Shown here: piece after piece, positions 1 through 9,593 of the stretch
Layout of the letters: each line of letters starts with the position of its first letter
Numbering within the stretch: the first letter of the stretch is position 1
Source of the DNA: CAWEHU01 sp963808965
Lineage (GTDB): Bacteria > Pseudomonadota > Alphaproteobacteria > Acetobacterales > Acetobacteraceae
Assembly: GCA_963808965.1 (NCBI GenBank)
Contig: CAWEHU010000027.1
Span: 88,443 to 152,442 of the forward strand
Direction: 5' to 3'
DNA length: 64,000 nucleotides
The notes under the pieces: generated by a model
Databases searched by the model: none
What the model was told of the DNA's origin: nothing
Seen by the model: only the letters and a program-made list of their open reading frames with translations
Program-made: the position numbers and the translations under genes

Positions 1-8
1 GGGAACCC

Positions 9-887
9 TCACGCCATGCTGCTTGCCCGCGCCGCGTGTGCGATATCGAGGAAGCTCCGGACCAGCGGCAGCCTCCGTCGCTCTTCCAGGCAGATCAGGT
101 ATTCCGTTACCGAAAGATCGGCATCCCGGATTGCGAGCGCCTGCGTCTGCGGATCCGGCCCGAGTTCGCTCTCGAACACGACGCCGATACCAAAGCCCGC
201 CAGCACGGTCTCGCGGACGGCCTCGCGGGTCTGCACCTCGAGCAGCCGCTTCGGCCGCACATCCCGCTCCGCGAGCCGCGATTCAAATAGCTCGCGCGTA
301 ACCGAGCCGCGTTCGCGGATGACGATGTCGCGGTCCGCAAGCTCGCCGAGTGCCACGCTCCGGCGCTCGGCCCAAGGATGCTGGCGCGGCACGAACAGCA
401 CGAGCTGGTCGTTGCGGATCGCGAGACTGTGGATGCGCGGATCGGCTGTGCGCTTCGCCATCACCCCGACATCCGCCTCGAAACTCAACACGCTCTGGAT
501 CACGTCGGATGAGTTGCCCGTGCGCAACGAGAACGTGACGTTCTCGTGCCGCTCGCGGAGGGAGGCGAGCAGCGGCATCACATGCGTCGGGCTATCGGCC
601 GCGACCCGCAGCAAGCCGCGGGTCAGAGTGCGTGCTCCGGCGAGCAGGTCGCGCGCCTCCTCTTCGGCGGCGAAGAGGCGGGTGGTCACGGCCAGCAGCC
701 TCTGGCCGAGCGGGGTCAGGCCCAGTTTGCGGCCGTGGCGATCGAACAGGCTCACTCCATAGCTCGCCTCGAGGGAACGGACCTGGGCGGATAGGGTCGG
801 CTGGCTGGTCGCGCCCGCCCGTGCCGCGCCGCTGAAGCTGCCGGCTTGGGCCACGACATGGAATGCGCGCAGCAAGGTCAGGTTCAA
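9..887 (-). CDS. LysR-family transcriptional regulator, probably of the adjacent phn operon
   Basis: A 292-residue LysR-type regulator. Residues 1-60 form the winged helix-turn-helix (LRAFHVVAQAGSFSGAAR, then QPTLSAQVRSLE). Residues about 90-290 form the effector-binding domain. Length and layout are normal for the family and the frame is intact. It is transcribed away from phnW, with a gap of about 135 bp, the usual arrangement for a LysR protein controlling the neighbouring operon. From the context I infer that it senses 2-aminoethylphosphonate or a degradation intermediate, as LysR regulators beside phnW do elsewhere. The effector cannot be read from the sequence. Confidence 0.9.
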   Translation of the reverse strand: MNLTLLRAFHVVAQAGSFSGAARAGATSQPTLSAQVRSLEASYGVSLFDRHGRKLGLTPLGQRLLAVTTRLFAAEEEARDLLAGARTLTRGLLRVAADSPTHVMPLLASLRERHENVTFSLRTGNSSDVIQSVLSFEADVGVMAKRTADPRIHSLAIRNDQLVLFVPRQHPWAERRSVALGELADRDIVIRERGSVTRELFESRLAERDVRPKRLLEVQTREAVRETVLAGFGIGVVFESELGPDPQTQALAIRDADLSVTEYLICLEERRRLPLVRSFLDIAHAARASSMA

Positions 888-926
888 CGGGCGCTCCGAC
901 GTCTTCCCGTCTATCGGCCAGCATCA

Positions 927-941
927 ATAGAACCAGCCTAT
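927..941. promoter_or_regulatory. possible LysR operator between the regulator and phnW
   Basis: The dyad ATAG-N7-CTAT lies in the divergent intergenic region and fits the loose T-N11-A pattern of LysR sites. The match is short and could be chance. The support is mainly its place between the two divergent starts. Confidence 0.3.
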
Positions 942-1022
942 GGATACCATGGGAACTCAGTATTGGATCCCTCGCCGGGGCCGCTTCAATTTGCCGACAG
1001 CCGCATCGAAGGAGCTTCGCCC

Positions 1023-2178
1023 ATGTCCCCCCACCTCGCCACTCGCGCCACTTCCGAGACCGGCGATCCGCTCCTGCTGACGCCGGGGCCGCTGACGACC
1101 TCGAAGACGGTGAAGGAGGCGATGATCCACGATTGGGGCTCGCGCGACGCAAGCTTTGTCGGGATCAACCGTGACGTGCTCGCCTTCCTGCCCAAGATCG
1201 TGAATGGCGAGGACGCGTACGTGACCGTGCCGATGCAGGGCTCGGGCACCTTCGCGGTCGAGGCGATGCTCACGACCTTCGTGCCGCCCGACGGCGAGGT
1301 GCTGATCCTGATCAACGGCGCCTATGGCCAGCGGGCCAAGCGGATCCTCGAGACAGCACGGCGCAAGTTCGTGATCCACGAGACGCCCGAGGACACACCG
1401 CCGGACGTCGAGACGGTCGAAGGCATCCTCCGCCGTTTCGACAGCATCACGCACGTCTTCGCCGTGCATTGCGAGACCACGAGCGGCATCCGCAACCCGA
1501 TCGAGGAGATCGCCGCCGTCACCGCGCGCTGCGGCAAGCGGCTGCTGATCGACGCCATGAGCGCGTTCGGCGCCATCCCGCTCGACGCGCGCCCGTTCCC
1601 CGTTCGACGCGGTCGCCGCTTCTTCCAACAAGTGCATCGAGGGCGTGCCCGGGCTCGGCTTCGTCATTTGCCGCCGCGAGGCGCTCGCAGCCGCCAAGGG
1701 CAACGCGACCACCCTCGTGCTCGACCTCTACGACCAGTGGCAAGCCTTGGAGAAGACGGGCCAGTACCGGTTCACCCCGCCGATCCACGTCATCGTCGCT
1801 TTCCATCAGGCGCTGCGGGAGTTCCAGGCCGAGGGCGGCGTCGCGGGCCGCGGCGGCCGCTACACCGAGAACTGCCGCGTGCTGGTGGACGGGATGCGGG
1901 CACTCGGCTTCCGCACATTGCTGCCGGACGCTCTCCAGGCGCCGATCATCATCACGTTCCACATGCCGCGGTCGCCCGAATTCCAGTTCCAGCGCTTCTA
2001 TGACGGCCTCAAGGACCGGGGCTTCGTCATCTATCCCGGCAAGCTGACGGTCGCCGATTCCTTCCGCATCGGCTGCATCGGCCGCCTCTATCCGAAGGAC
2101 ATGCGCGCGGCGCTCGCGGCGGTTCGCGAGGTGCTCGAGGAAATGAGCGTCAACCTGCCCGTCGCCGTCGCGGCATAA
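1023..2178 (+). CDS. phnW: 2-aminoethylphosphonate:pyruvate aminotransferase (one frameshift)
   Basis: PLP-dependent enzyme that moves the amino group of 2-aminoethylphosphonate to pyruvate, giving phosphonoacetaldehyde and alanine. The start is taken at ATG 1023 behind GGAG. Family signatures are LLLTPGPLTTS near the N-terminus, DAMSAFGAIP in the middle and the PLP-lysine segment SSNKCIEGVPGLGF. The frame changes near 1597-1600: ORFs 1023 to about 1600 and about 1600 to 2178 join cleanly if one C is removed from TTCCCC. No in-frame stop and no codon-use change are seen on either side, so this is either sequence error or very recent inactivation. It is the first gene of the phn operon, and phnA follows after 14 bp. 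Confidence 0.9.
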
Positions 2179-2192
2179 GGAGGAAATCGCCG

Positions 2193-3446
2193 ATGAACAT
2201 GCTCACCACCACGGGGCGGGAGGTCGTGGTGAACGACCGCCGCTACCGGTTCCCCCAGACGCCCACGATCGCGGTCTGCATCGACGGTTCGGAGCCGGGC
2301 TATATCGAGGCGGCGATCGAGCGTGGTCTCGCGCCCAATTTCGAGCGACTGATGCGGACCGGCTCCAACCTCCGCGCTCTCTCGGTCATCCCGAGCTTCA
2401 CCAACCCGAACAACATCTCGATCATCACGGGCGCGCCGCCCGCGGTGCACGGCATCGCCGGCAACTACTTCTACGATCGTGGAGGCCGGTGAAGAAGTGA
2501 TGATGAACGAGGCGCGTTTCATGCGCGCCGAAACGATCATGCAAGCCTTCCACGACGCCGGGGCCAAGGTCGCGGTCGTGACCGCGAAGGACAAGCTGCG
2601 CGTCGCTGCTCGGCAACGGGCTCGATATGAGCACGGGCCGCGCCATCGCCTTTTCGTCCGAGAAGGCCGACAAGGCGAACCTGCGCGAGAACGGCATCGA
2701 GGACGTGCTCGCGTTCGTCGGTAAGCCGCTGCCAGATGTCTACTCCGAGGACTTGTCCGAGTTCGTGTTCGCGGCGGGGGTCAAGATCCTGGAACGGGAC
2801 CGGCCCGACCTCATGTATCTTTCGACCACGGACTATGTGCAGCACAAGGCGGCGCCCGGCTCGGAAATGGCCAACGCGTTCTACGCCATGATGGACCGCT
2901 ATGTGGGGAGCTCGACCGCGCGGGCGCGGTGCTCGCGTTGACCGCCGATCACGGCATGAACGACAAGTATCTGCCCGACGGCGAGCCGAACGTCCTCTAT
3001 CTGCAAGACTGGTTCGACGCGCGCCTGGGCGAGGGCCGGGCGCGGGTGATCCTGCCGATCACCGATCCTTACGTCGCCCATCACGGCGCGCTCGGCTCCT
3101 TCGCGACCGTCTATCTGCCGAGGGGCGCGGACGTCGCGGCCGTGCTCGCCGAGCTGCGGGCGACCGAGGGCGTGGAGCTCGCGGTCGACCGCGAGGAGGC
3201 GTGCCGCCGCTTCGACCTGCCGCCCGACCGCATCGGCGACATCGTCGTGATATCGACCGGCCCAAGGTGCTCGGAACCAGCCGCGCGCGGCACGACCTCT
3301 CGGGCCTGACCGAGCCGCTGCGCTCGCATGGCGGGATCAGCGAGCAGACCGTGCCGATGATCGTGAACCGCAAGGTCGAGCTGCCGGTCGGCCGCACGCT
3401 TCGCAATTTCGACGTCTTCGACGTCGCCCTCAATCAAGTTCGCTGA
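2193..3446 (+). CDS. phnA: phosphonoacetate hydrolase (four frameshifts)
   Basis: Alkaline-phosphatase-superfamily hydrolase that cleaves phosphonoacetate to acetate and phosphate. Conserved metal-site segments are all present once frames are joined: CIDGSEPGY (Asp), SFTNPNNISI (Thr nucleophile region), TTDYVQHK, TADHGMNDKYLPDGEP and the C-terminal HGGISEQTVP. Frame breaks fall near 2478 (extra base in GATCGTG), 2610 (extra base in GCGTCGCTG), 2905 (one G missing after TATGTGGGG) and 3265 (one C missing in GGCCCAAG). The corrected protein is about 415 residues, normal for PhnA. ATG 2193 has AGGAGG just upstream. It lies between phnW and phnY, as in known phosphonoacetate-pathway operons. Confidence 0.88.
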
Positions 3447-3457
3447 AAGATCCGACG

Positions 3458-4918
3458 ATGAACGCACCCTTCAATCCCGCGATCCGCCGCGAGACCATGC
3501 GCATCGCCGGCGAGAGACTCGAGCACGGACGAAGTGCTCGAAGTCCGCAATCCCTATACCAACGCCGTGGTCGGCACGGTGCCGGCCGGCGCGACCGGAG
3601 CACGTGCGCGCCGCCTTCGCCCGCGCCCGCACATTCAAGCCGAAGCTCACGCGCTACGAGCGCCAGCGCATCCTGCTCGGGACCGCGGACGCTGCTGCTC
3701 GCCCGCAGCGAGGAGATTGCCCGTCTCATCACCTCGGAATCCGGGCTGTGCATGGAAGGATTCGCTCTACGAGGTCGGCCGCGCCTGCGATGTGTTCTCG
3801 TTCGTCGGGCCAGCTCGCGATCGAGGACGACGGCGAGATCTTCGCCTGCGACGTCACGCCTCACGGCAAGGCGCGCAAGATCTTCACCACGCGCGTGCCG
3901 CTGCTCGGGGTGATCTCGGCCATCACGCCATTCAATCACCCTCTCAACATGGTCGCGCACAAGCTCGCGCCCGGCCATCGCCACCAACAACCGCGTGGTG
4001 CTGAAGCCGACCGAACTGACGCCGCTGACCGCGCTCGCTGCTCGCGGACGTCCTCTACGAGGCGGGGCTGCCGCCCGAGATGCTGTCGGTCGTTACCGGC
4101 AACCCGTCCACCATGGGCGACGCCATGATCACCGACCCGGACGCGGACCTCGTCACCTTCACGGGCTCGGTGCGTGTCGGCAAATACATCGCCGAGAAGG
4201 CTGGCTATAGGCGCGTCGTGCTGGAACTCGGCGGCAACGATCCGCTGATCGTGATGGAGGACGCCGATCTCGACCGGGCCGCCGACCTCGCCGTGCAGGG
4301 TGCCACCAAGAACTCGGGGCAGCGCTGCACCGCGGTGAAGCGCATCCTCGTCGTGGAAAGTGTGGCGGATGCGTTCTCGGAGGCAGTGCTCGCGAAGCGC
4401 GAAGAAGCTGAAAGCGGGCGATCCGATGGACCCGGACGTCGATGTCGGGACCGTCATCAACGAGCGGTGCGGCGCGGCTGTTCGAGCAGCGCGTCATCGA
4501 CGCGGTCGAGCACGGCGCCGTGCTGCTGCACGGCAACGACCGGCAGGGCGCGCTCTATCCGCCGACCGTCGTTGATCGGGTGCCGTATGATTGCGAGCTG
4601 GTGCGCGAGGAGACGTTCGGCCCGGTCATCCCGATGATTCGCTGCCCGGACGATATCGCCGAGGTCATCCGGATCTCGAACTCGACCGCGTATGGATTAT
4701 CCTCGGGCGTCTGCACGAACCGGCTCGACTACATCACGCGCTTCGTCGCCGAGCTCGAGGTCGGCACCGTGAATGTGTGGGAGGTGCCGGGCTACCGCAT
4801 CGAGATGTCGCCGTTCGGCGGGATCAAGGATTCCGGGCTCGGCTACAAGGAGGGCGTGGTCGAGGCGATGCGAGGCTTCACGAACGTCCGCACCTTCTCG
4901 CTGCCTTGGGTGGGCTGA
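3458..4918 (+). CDS. phnY: phosphonoacetaldehyde dehydrogenase (about nine +1 frameshifts)
   Basis: Aldehyde dehydrogenase family, oxidising phosphonoacetaldehyde to phosphonoacetate, the substrate of PhnA. Joined frames give a full-length protein of about 480 residues: ITPFNHPLNMVAHKLAP, TFTGSVRVGKYIAEKAG, VLELGGNDPLIVMEDADL (catalytic Glu), NSGQRCTAVKR (catalytic Cys), CELVREETFGPVIPMI and MSPFGGIKDSGLGYKEG. Breaks sit near 3526, 3595, 3690, 3757, 3808, 3974, 4036, 4403 and 4470. Every one is repaired by removing a single base, for example CTC(G)AGC, TGC(A)TGG and AAG(C)GCG. That density and one-way bias exceed any other gene in the window. No nonsense codon lies inside the reconstructed frame. 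Confidence 0.88.
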
Positions 4919-4992
4919 TTGGCGGGCTTCGGTCCTCGCCTCGGGCGGCGACCGACAAGAAACGCGGGTGATCTTTTAGGGAGGAAGCGATC

Positions 4993-6024
4993 ATGAGGAT
5001 GAAGGTGGCCTTTGTCGTCGCTTGCATCGCGGCGGCGCTCGGCGCGGGGCCTGCGCTGGCGCAATCCGGTGTGGTGACGGTCTATAGCGCGGACGGCCTG
5101 CGCACCGGCTCGCCCAACTGGTACCAGACCCAGTTCGACGCCTTCACCAAGGCGACGGGGGTCGAGATCCAGTATATCGAGGCGGGTTCCGCGGTCGTCG
5201 TGGACCGCCTCTCCAAGGAGAAATCGAACCCGCAGGCCGACGTGCTCGTGACCCTGCCGCCCTTCATCCAGAAGGCGGCCGCGGACGGGCTGCTCCAGTC
5301 CTATACGCCTGCGGGCGCGGACAAGATTCCCGCGGCCGATCGGGACAAGCAGGGGCGGTTCGTTCCGCTCGTCAACAACTATGCGAGCTTCATCTACGAC
5401 GCCGCGGCGCTGCCGCAGGCGCCGGCGACGTACGAGGATCTGCTCGATCCGAAATTCAAGAACAAGATCCAGTACTCGACTCCCGGCCAGGCGGGCGACG
5501 GGACGGCCGTGATGCTTCAGGTTATTCACGCGCTCGGCAGCAAGGATGCGGGGTTCGCCTACCTGAAGAAGCTGCAGGCCAACAATCTCGGCCCTCCTCC
5601 TCGACCGGGCGGCTCACGTCGCTGGTCAACAAGGGCGAGCTTTGGGTGGCCAACGGCGACGTGCAGATGAACAGCTCGCAGATGGCGCAAAACCCCAATA
5701 TCCGCGTGTTCTGGCCGGCGGGTCCGGACGGCAAGCGGTCGACGCTCGCGCTGCCCTACTATATCGGTCTGGTGCAGAACGCGCCGAACGCCGAGGCCGG
5801 CAAGAAGCTGATCGACTTCCTGCTGAGCCAGCGATGCGCAGATGCAGGTGAGCCAGCTCGCACAGGGATTCCCGGTCCGCGAGGACGTGCAGCCCGAGGA
5901 CGAGAACTACAAGAAGCTGCACGACATGATGAAGGACGTCACGGTCTGGACTCCGGACTGGCAGCAGGTGCTCACGGATCTCCAGCAGGACGTGGCGCGC
6001 TGGCGTCAGGAGACGGGCAGCTGA
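4993..6024 (+). CDS. phnS: 2-aminoethylphosphonate ABC transporter, periplasmic binding protein (two frameshifts)
   Basis: Extracellular solute-binding protein, family 1 type, delivering 2-aminoethylphosphonate to the PhnTUV permease. It has an N-terminal signal peptide (MRMKVAFVVACIAAALG, cleavage after ALA). The body reads VVTVYSADGLRTGSPNWYQ, NYASFIYDAAALPQAP and, after frame correction, NIRVFWPAGPDGKRSTLALP. Frames break near 5595 (one C missing in GGCCCTCC) and 5833 (extra C in CAGCGATGCG). The corrected length of about 343 residues fits the family. A 74-bp gap separates it from phnY. Its stop overlaps the phnT start as TGATG. Confidence 0.87.
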
Positions 6025-7195
6025 TGGCGCACCAGGCGGTCATCGACGACATCCGGCCCGCTATGCGAATCGGATGCGACCCCAGTCACGAGCCGGGCCG
6101 GCAGCGGGATCACCTTCGAGGGGGTCAGCGTCGCCTACGGCAAGGTCGTGGTCCTCGAGGGTCTCAGCCTCTCGATCGAGCCGGGCGAGATCATGGCGCT
6201 GATCGGCCCCTCGGGCTCGGCCAAGACCACGGCGCTGCGGGCGGTCGCGGGCTTCGTCCGTCCGACCAGCGGGCGCATCCGCATCGGCGAGCGCGACGTG
6301 ACCGATCTGCCGCCGCACGCGCGCAATATCGGCATGGTCGTGCAGAACTACGCGCTGTTTCCGCACATGCGGGTGAGCGACAACGTGGCGTTCGGCTTGC
6401 GCGCCCGCCGCGCGCCGGAGGAGGTCGTCAAGGAGCGCGTGACGGAGTGCCTGCGCATGGTCGGCATGCAGGCCTATACGCATCGCTATCCGCGCGAGCT
6501 GAGCGGCGGGCAGCAGCAGCGCGTGGCCATCGCGCGGGCGCTCGCCATCAGGCCGCAGGTGCTGCTGCTCGACGAACCGCTCTCGGCGCTGGACGCGCAG
6601 ATCCGCCGCTCGATGCTTGAGGAGCTGGCCCGGCTGCACCAGGACTTGCCCTCGCTCACCGTGCTCTACGTCACCCACGACCAGACCGAGGCGCTGACCT
6701 TGGCCGACCGTATCGCCATCATGCGCGACGGCCGCCTGGTCGCCTGCGGTCCGTCGCAGGCGCTCTATCGCGCGCCGCCGAACCGCTTCGCGGCGGAGTT
6801 TCTGGGCCGCGCCAACCTGCTGCCGGTGACGATCGAGGCGGCGGACGCTGGGCAGGGTCTCTCGCGCGTGCGGCTCGGCGACTCCTCACTGCTCGCGCGC
6901 GCCTATCCCGGTCTGCGCGACGGCGATCGCTGCCTGTTGTGCATCCGCCCGCACGGCATGGCCATGCAGCCGACCGTCGCGGCCGTCCAACGACCTGGTC
7001 GGGGTCGTGCGAACCGTGCAGTGGACCGGCGACCTGCATAGCATCGCGCTCGAAGCGGACGGCGCTCCGTTCCGGCTCGTCTGCACGCCGATGCGTGAGC
7101 CGCCGCATACGGGCGCGAAGCTTCAGGTACATTTCTCGGCCGAGGACGCGACGCTGATCCCGGACGACCAGGCCGAGCGGGGTGCTTCCGCGTGA
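6024..7195 (+). CDS. phnT: 2-aminoethylphosphonate ABC transporter ATPase (two frameshifts)
   Basis: Cytoplasmic nucleotide-binding subunit of the 2-aminoethylphosphonate importer. The ABC signature LSGGQQQR, Walker B VLLLDEPLSALD and H-loop VTHDQTEAL are present, with a TOBE-like C-terminal domain. The Walker A reads GPSGSAKTT near 6210, with Ala where GxxGxGKT has Gly, a one-base difference that may be real or a read error. Frames break near 6098 (extra G in CCGGGCC, before GITFEG) and 6987 (extra G in GCCGTCC). The start is taken at ATG 6024, coupled to the phnS stop. The stop overlaps the phnU GTG start by 4 bp. Confidence 0.87.
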
Positions 7196-8071
7196 CGGCG
7201 ATCGCTCTCCCCGCGACATCGCACCGGCGCTTCTCGGGTGCGACGTGGCCCTGGATCGTACCGCCGCTGCTCGTTCTCGCGGCCCTGTTCTTCTATCCCC
7301 TCGCGCTGATCCTCCGGCAATCGCTGACTGGGGAAGGCGAAGGGGCGTCGCTCGCCCAATTCGGGGCCGTGTTCTCCTCGTCCCTGTTCCGCGATGCGTT
7401 GCTGCACACGATCGAGATCGCCGTGGCGGCGAGCGCTGGGTGCCTCTTTCTCGGCTTCGTGCTGGCGCTTATCCTTTCATTCGTGCCTTTCCCGGGCGCG
7501 CGGTTGCTGGCGCGGCTGATCGACATGTTCATCGCCCTGCCGACCTTCCTCGTGGCGCTCGCCTTCACGTTCGTCTACGGCTCGGCGGGCTTGCTGAACG
7601 TGTCGCTGATGAATCTCCTGCATCTGAATCTGCCGCCGGTCGATTTCCTCTATTCGCCGTGGGGCGTGATTCTCGCGGAGATCACGGTCTATACGCCGTT
7701 CGTGCTGCGGCCGCTGCTCGCCGGCTTCTCCCTGATCGACACGGCGCAGATCGAAGTCGCGAGCAGTCTCGGCGCGGGGACGTGGCGCATCATCCGCCAA
7801 GTGATCCTGCCCGCCGCCGTGCCGGCCCTGCTCGCGGGCGGCAGTCTCTGCCTGCTGCTGACCGTGAACGAGTTCGGTATCGTGCTGTTCATCGGCGCGA
7901 AGGGCGTCATCACGCTGCCCCTGCTCGTTTACGACAAGGCGATCCAGGAATTCGACTACACGACCGCCTGCGTCATCGCGATGGTCAATATCGGCCTCTC
8001 GCTCGCCCTCTACACGCTCTATCGAGTGCATCATGGCCCGATTCGGAGGTTCCCGTGCTGGTCTGGTCTAG
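7192..8071 (+). CDS. phnU: 2-aminoethylphosphonate ABC transporter permease (terminal frameshift)
   Basis: Inner-membrane permease with about six hydrophobic helices and the cytoplasmic EAA-type loop (SSLGAGTWRIIRQVILPA) that docks on PhnT. It starts at GTG 7192 inside the phnT stop. The frame is intact until near 8028, where one extra C in GTGCATCATGG shifts it. Removing that base gives a C-terminus ending at TAG 8069-8071, which overlaps the phnV start. Without the correction the protein runs to 8085. Role assigned from position between phnT and phnV and from the fold. Confidence 0.85.
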
Positions 8072-8854
8072 GTCCGGCCGCGTAAGCGCGTGGCTGCTCG
8101 TCGCCCTGCTGTTCGGTGTTATCTATGGGCTGCCTGGCGCGGTGATCGCGCTGGCAAGCTTCGCCGGGCAGTGGAACGGCGTGCTGCCGGGCCAGCTCAC
8201 CTTCGCGCACTACATCAACGCTGTGCATGGCGATTCCGGCGCGCAGCTGCGGGTCAGCCTGCTCACCGGCGTGATGGCGAGCGCGGTCGCGCTCATTGTC
8301 GGCACCTGGGCCGCGCTGGCGTTGCGCAATATCAGGGGCGCGTCGCGGCGGGCGCTGGATGTGGTGTTCTTCATCCCGAGCGCCGTGCCGTCCGTGTCCG
8401 TGGGCCTGGGCCTGCTGGTCGCCTTCAGTCAGCCGCCGGTGCTGCTGAACGGCACGATCGCGATCGTCGTCATCGCGCATCTCGTGCTGATCTCCGCCTT
8501 CACGTACGGCAACGTATCGGCGGGGCTCGCGCGGCTCGGCCCGGAATATGAGCAGATGGCGGCGAGTCTCGGTGCGCGCCCGGGCTATCGTCTGCGGCAC
8601 GTGACCTGCCGCTGATCACGCCGTACCTGATCGCCGCGTTCAGCCTGAGCTTCGCGCTGTCGATGGGCGAGCTGGGCGCGACGGTGATGGTCTACCCGCC
8701 GGGCTGGGTGACGCTGCCGGTCGGCATCTTTGCGCTCACCGACCGGGGCGAGATCTTCGAGGGCGCCGCGTTGACCATGCTTCTCGCCGCCGCCACTTTG
8801 GCCGTGTTGGTCGGGCTATCGCACCTGCCGACCAGGGCCGCGCTGCGCCGATAG
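8055..8854 (+). CDS. phnV: 2-aminoethylphosphonate ABC transporter second permease (one frameshift)
   Basis: Second membrane subunit of the importer. A GTG start at 8055 lies inside the end of phnU. Hydrophobic helices and the EAA-type loop (AASLGARPGYRLRHVT) are visible. The frame breaks near 8597 (ACCTGCCG, where one C is missing) and resumes as LPLITPYLIAAFSLSFALSMGELGATVMV, ending at 8854. The corrected protein of about 266 residues is normal for PhnV. It is the last gene of the operon and is followed by an opposite-strand esterase remnant. Confidence 0.85.
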
Positions 8855-8859
8855 TTTTA

Positions 8860-9246
8860 ACTTGCGGGATCAGCGGTTCCGGGCGGCCTGCTTTTATGGT
8901 CATGGCAGGTTGGCCGCTGAACGTTAGCGCCGTGTCGGTCTCCGGTACGATCCCGCCAATTGCCCGCCGACAACGCGATGTGCACCGCGCCAATCTGCAC
9001 GGCCTTGCTGCTGAAGGTATTCGAGAGACACAGGCGGACGTAGTGGCCACCGATGCTGACTGGTTGCTGTAGCTGGGGGCGGTTGCTCCCGGGAGCGGGT
9101 CGGAAGGCTTGCCCCCAGGTTCCCACCCAATGGCCGTTGCCGGCTGACTGTTGCGCCAACGAGGGCAGCGCCGCGACCATGCTCAACAAGATCAGGCCCA
9201 GCATCAATAAGGCTCGGCCGAATTCCACCCAGGATCGCGCTGCCAT
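8860..9246 (-). pseudogene. N-terminal remnant of an SGNH/GDSL-type esterase
   Basis: The first 130 residues include a signal-peptide-like stretch (ALLMLGLILLSMVAALPSLAQ) and HWVGTWGQAFRPAP, then QPVSIGGHYVRLCLSNTFSSKAVQIG, which matches the N-terminal region of secreted SGNH hydrolases. The frame slips near 8960: the continuation ALTFSGQPAMTIKAGRPEP sits in another frame. The rest of the protein, including the catalytic Asp-His part, is absent because the sequence runs into the end of phnV. I read it as a truncated gene left by a rearrangement. Confidence 0.6.
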
Positions 9247-9280
9247 CTCTCCTCGCGAGATTGCACGGCAGTCCGCACAC

Positions 9281-9593
9281 GTCGTCTTCGCCGACTGCTT
9301 GTGACCGTTACCAACAAGCTTCGGGCTGTCAAAGAGCAGAGCCGATCAGCCTCGGACCACTGGGGTCTAGGAGCCGAGCCATTTGCAGGCGGCTGATGCG
9401 GTGCGCCGCCTTGGTCACGCAACCAGAACCGCCCTGAGCAATCCCGACCCGAGCCCGCACGCGCGCGGAGGTCTTGGGTCGCAATCAATTGAAGCACATT
9501 GGCCGCCGCGGCGGTGTTCTGTGTTATCCGATGAAGATACCTTAATACCATCGTCGCGAGAACGGGAAACGAAGCCGGCGCCGGGAGGAATCG
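9281..9593. other. intergenic stretch, nothing recognised
   Basis: About 310 bp between the esterase remnant and the secreted hydrolase. Short open frames on both strands show no family features. A ribosome binding site (GGGAGGAATCG) for the downstream hydrolase lies at its 3' end. No convincing promoter or hairpin was found. Confidence 0.5.

Noticed and set aside
16..762. Long plus-strand open frame opposite the LysR gene
   Set aside because: Ser/Arg-rich composition typical of the antisense of a GC-rich gene, with no family features. A shadow of the regulator.
3458..4918. Programmed +1 frameshifting in phnY
   Set aside because: Nine shifts in one gene, with no common slippery codon, stop codon or downstream structure at the sites, make programmed frameshifting very unlikely. 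Error or decay explains it better.
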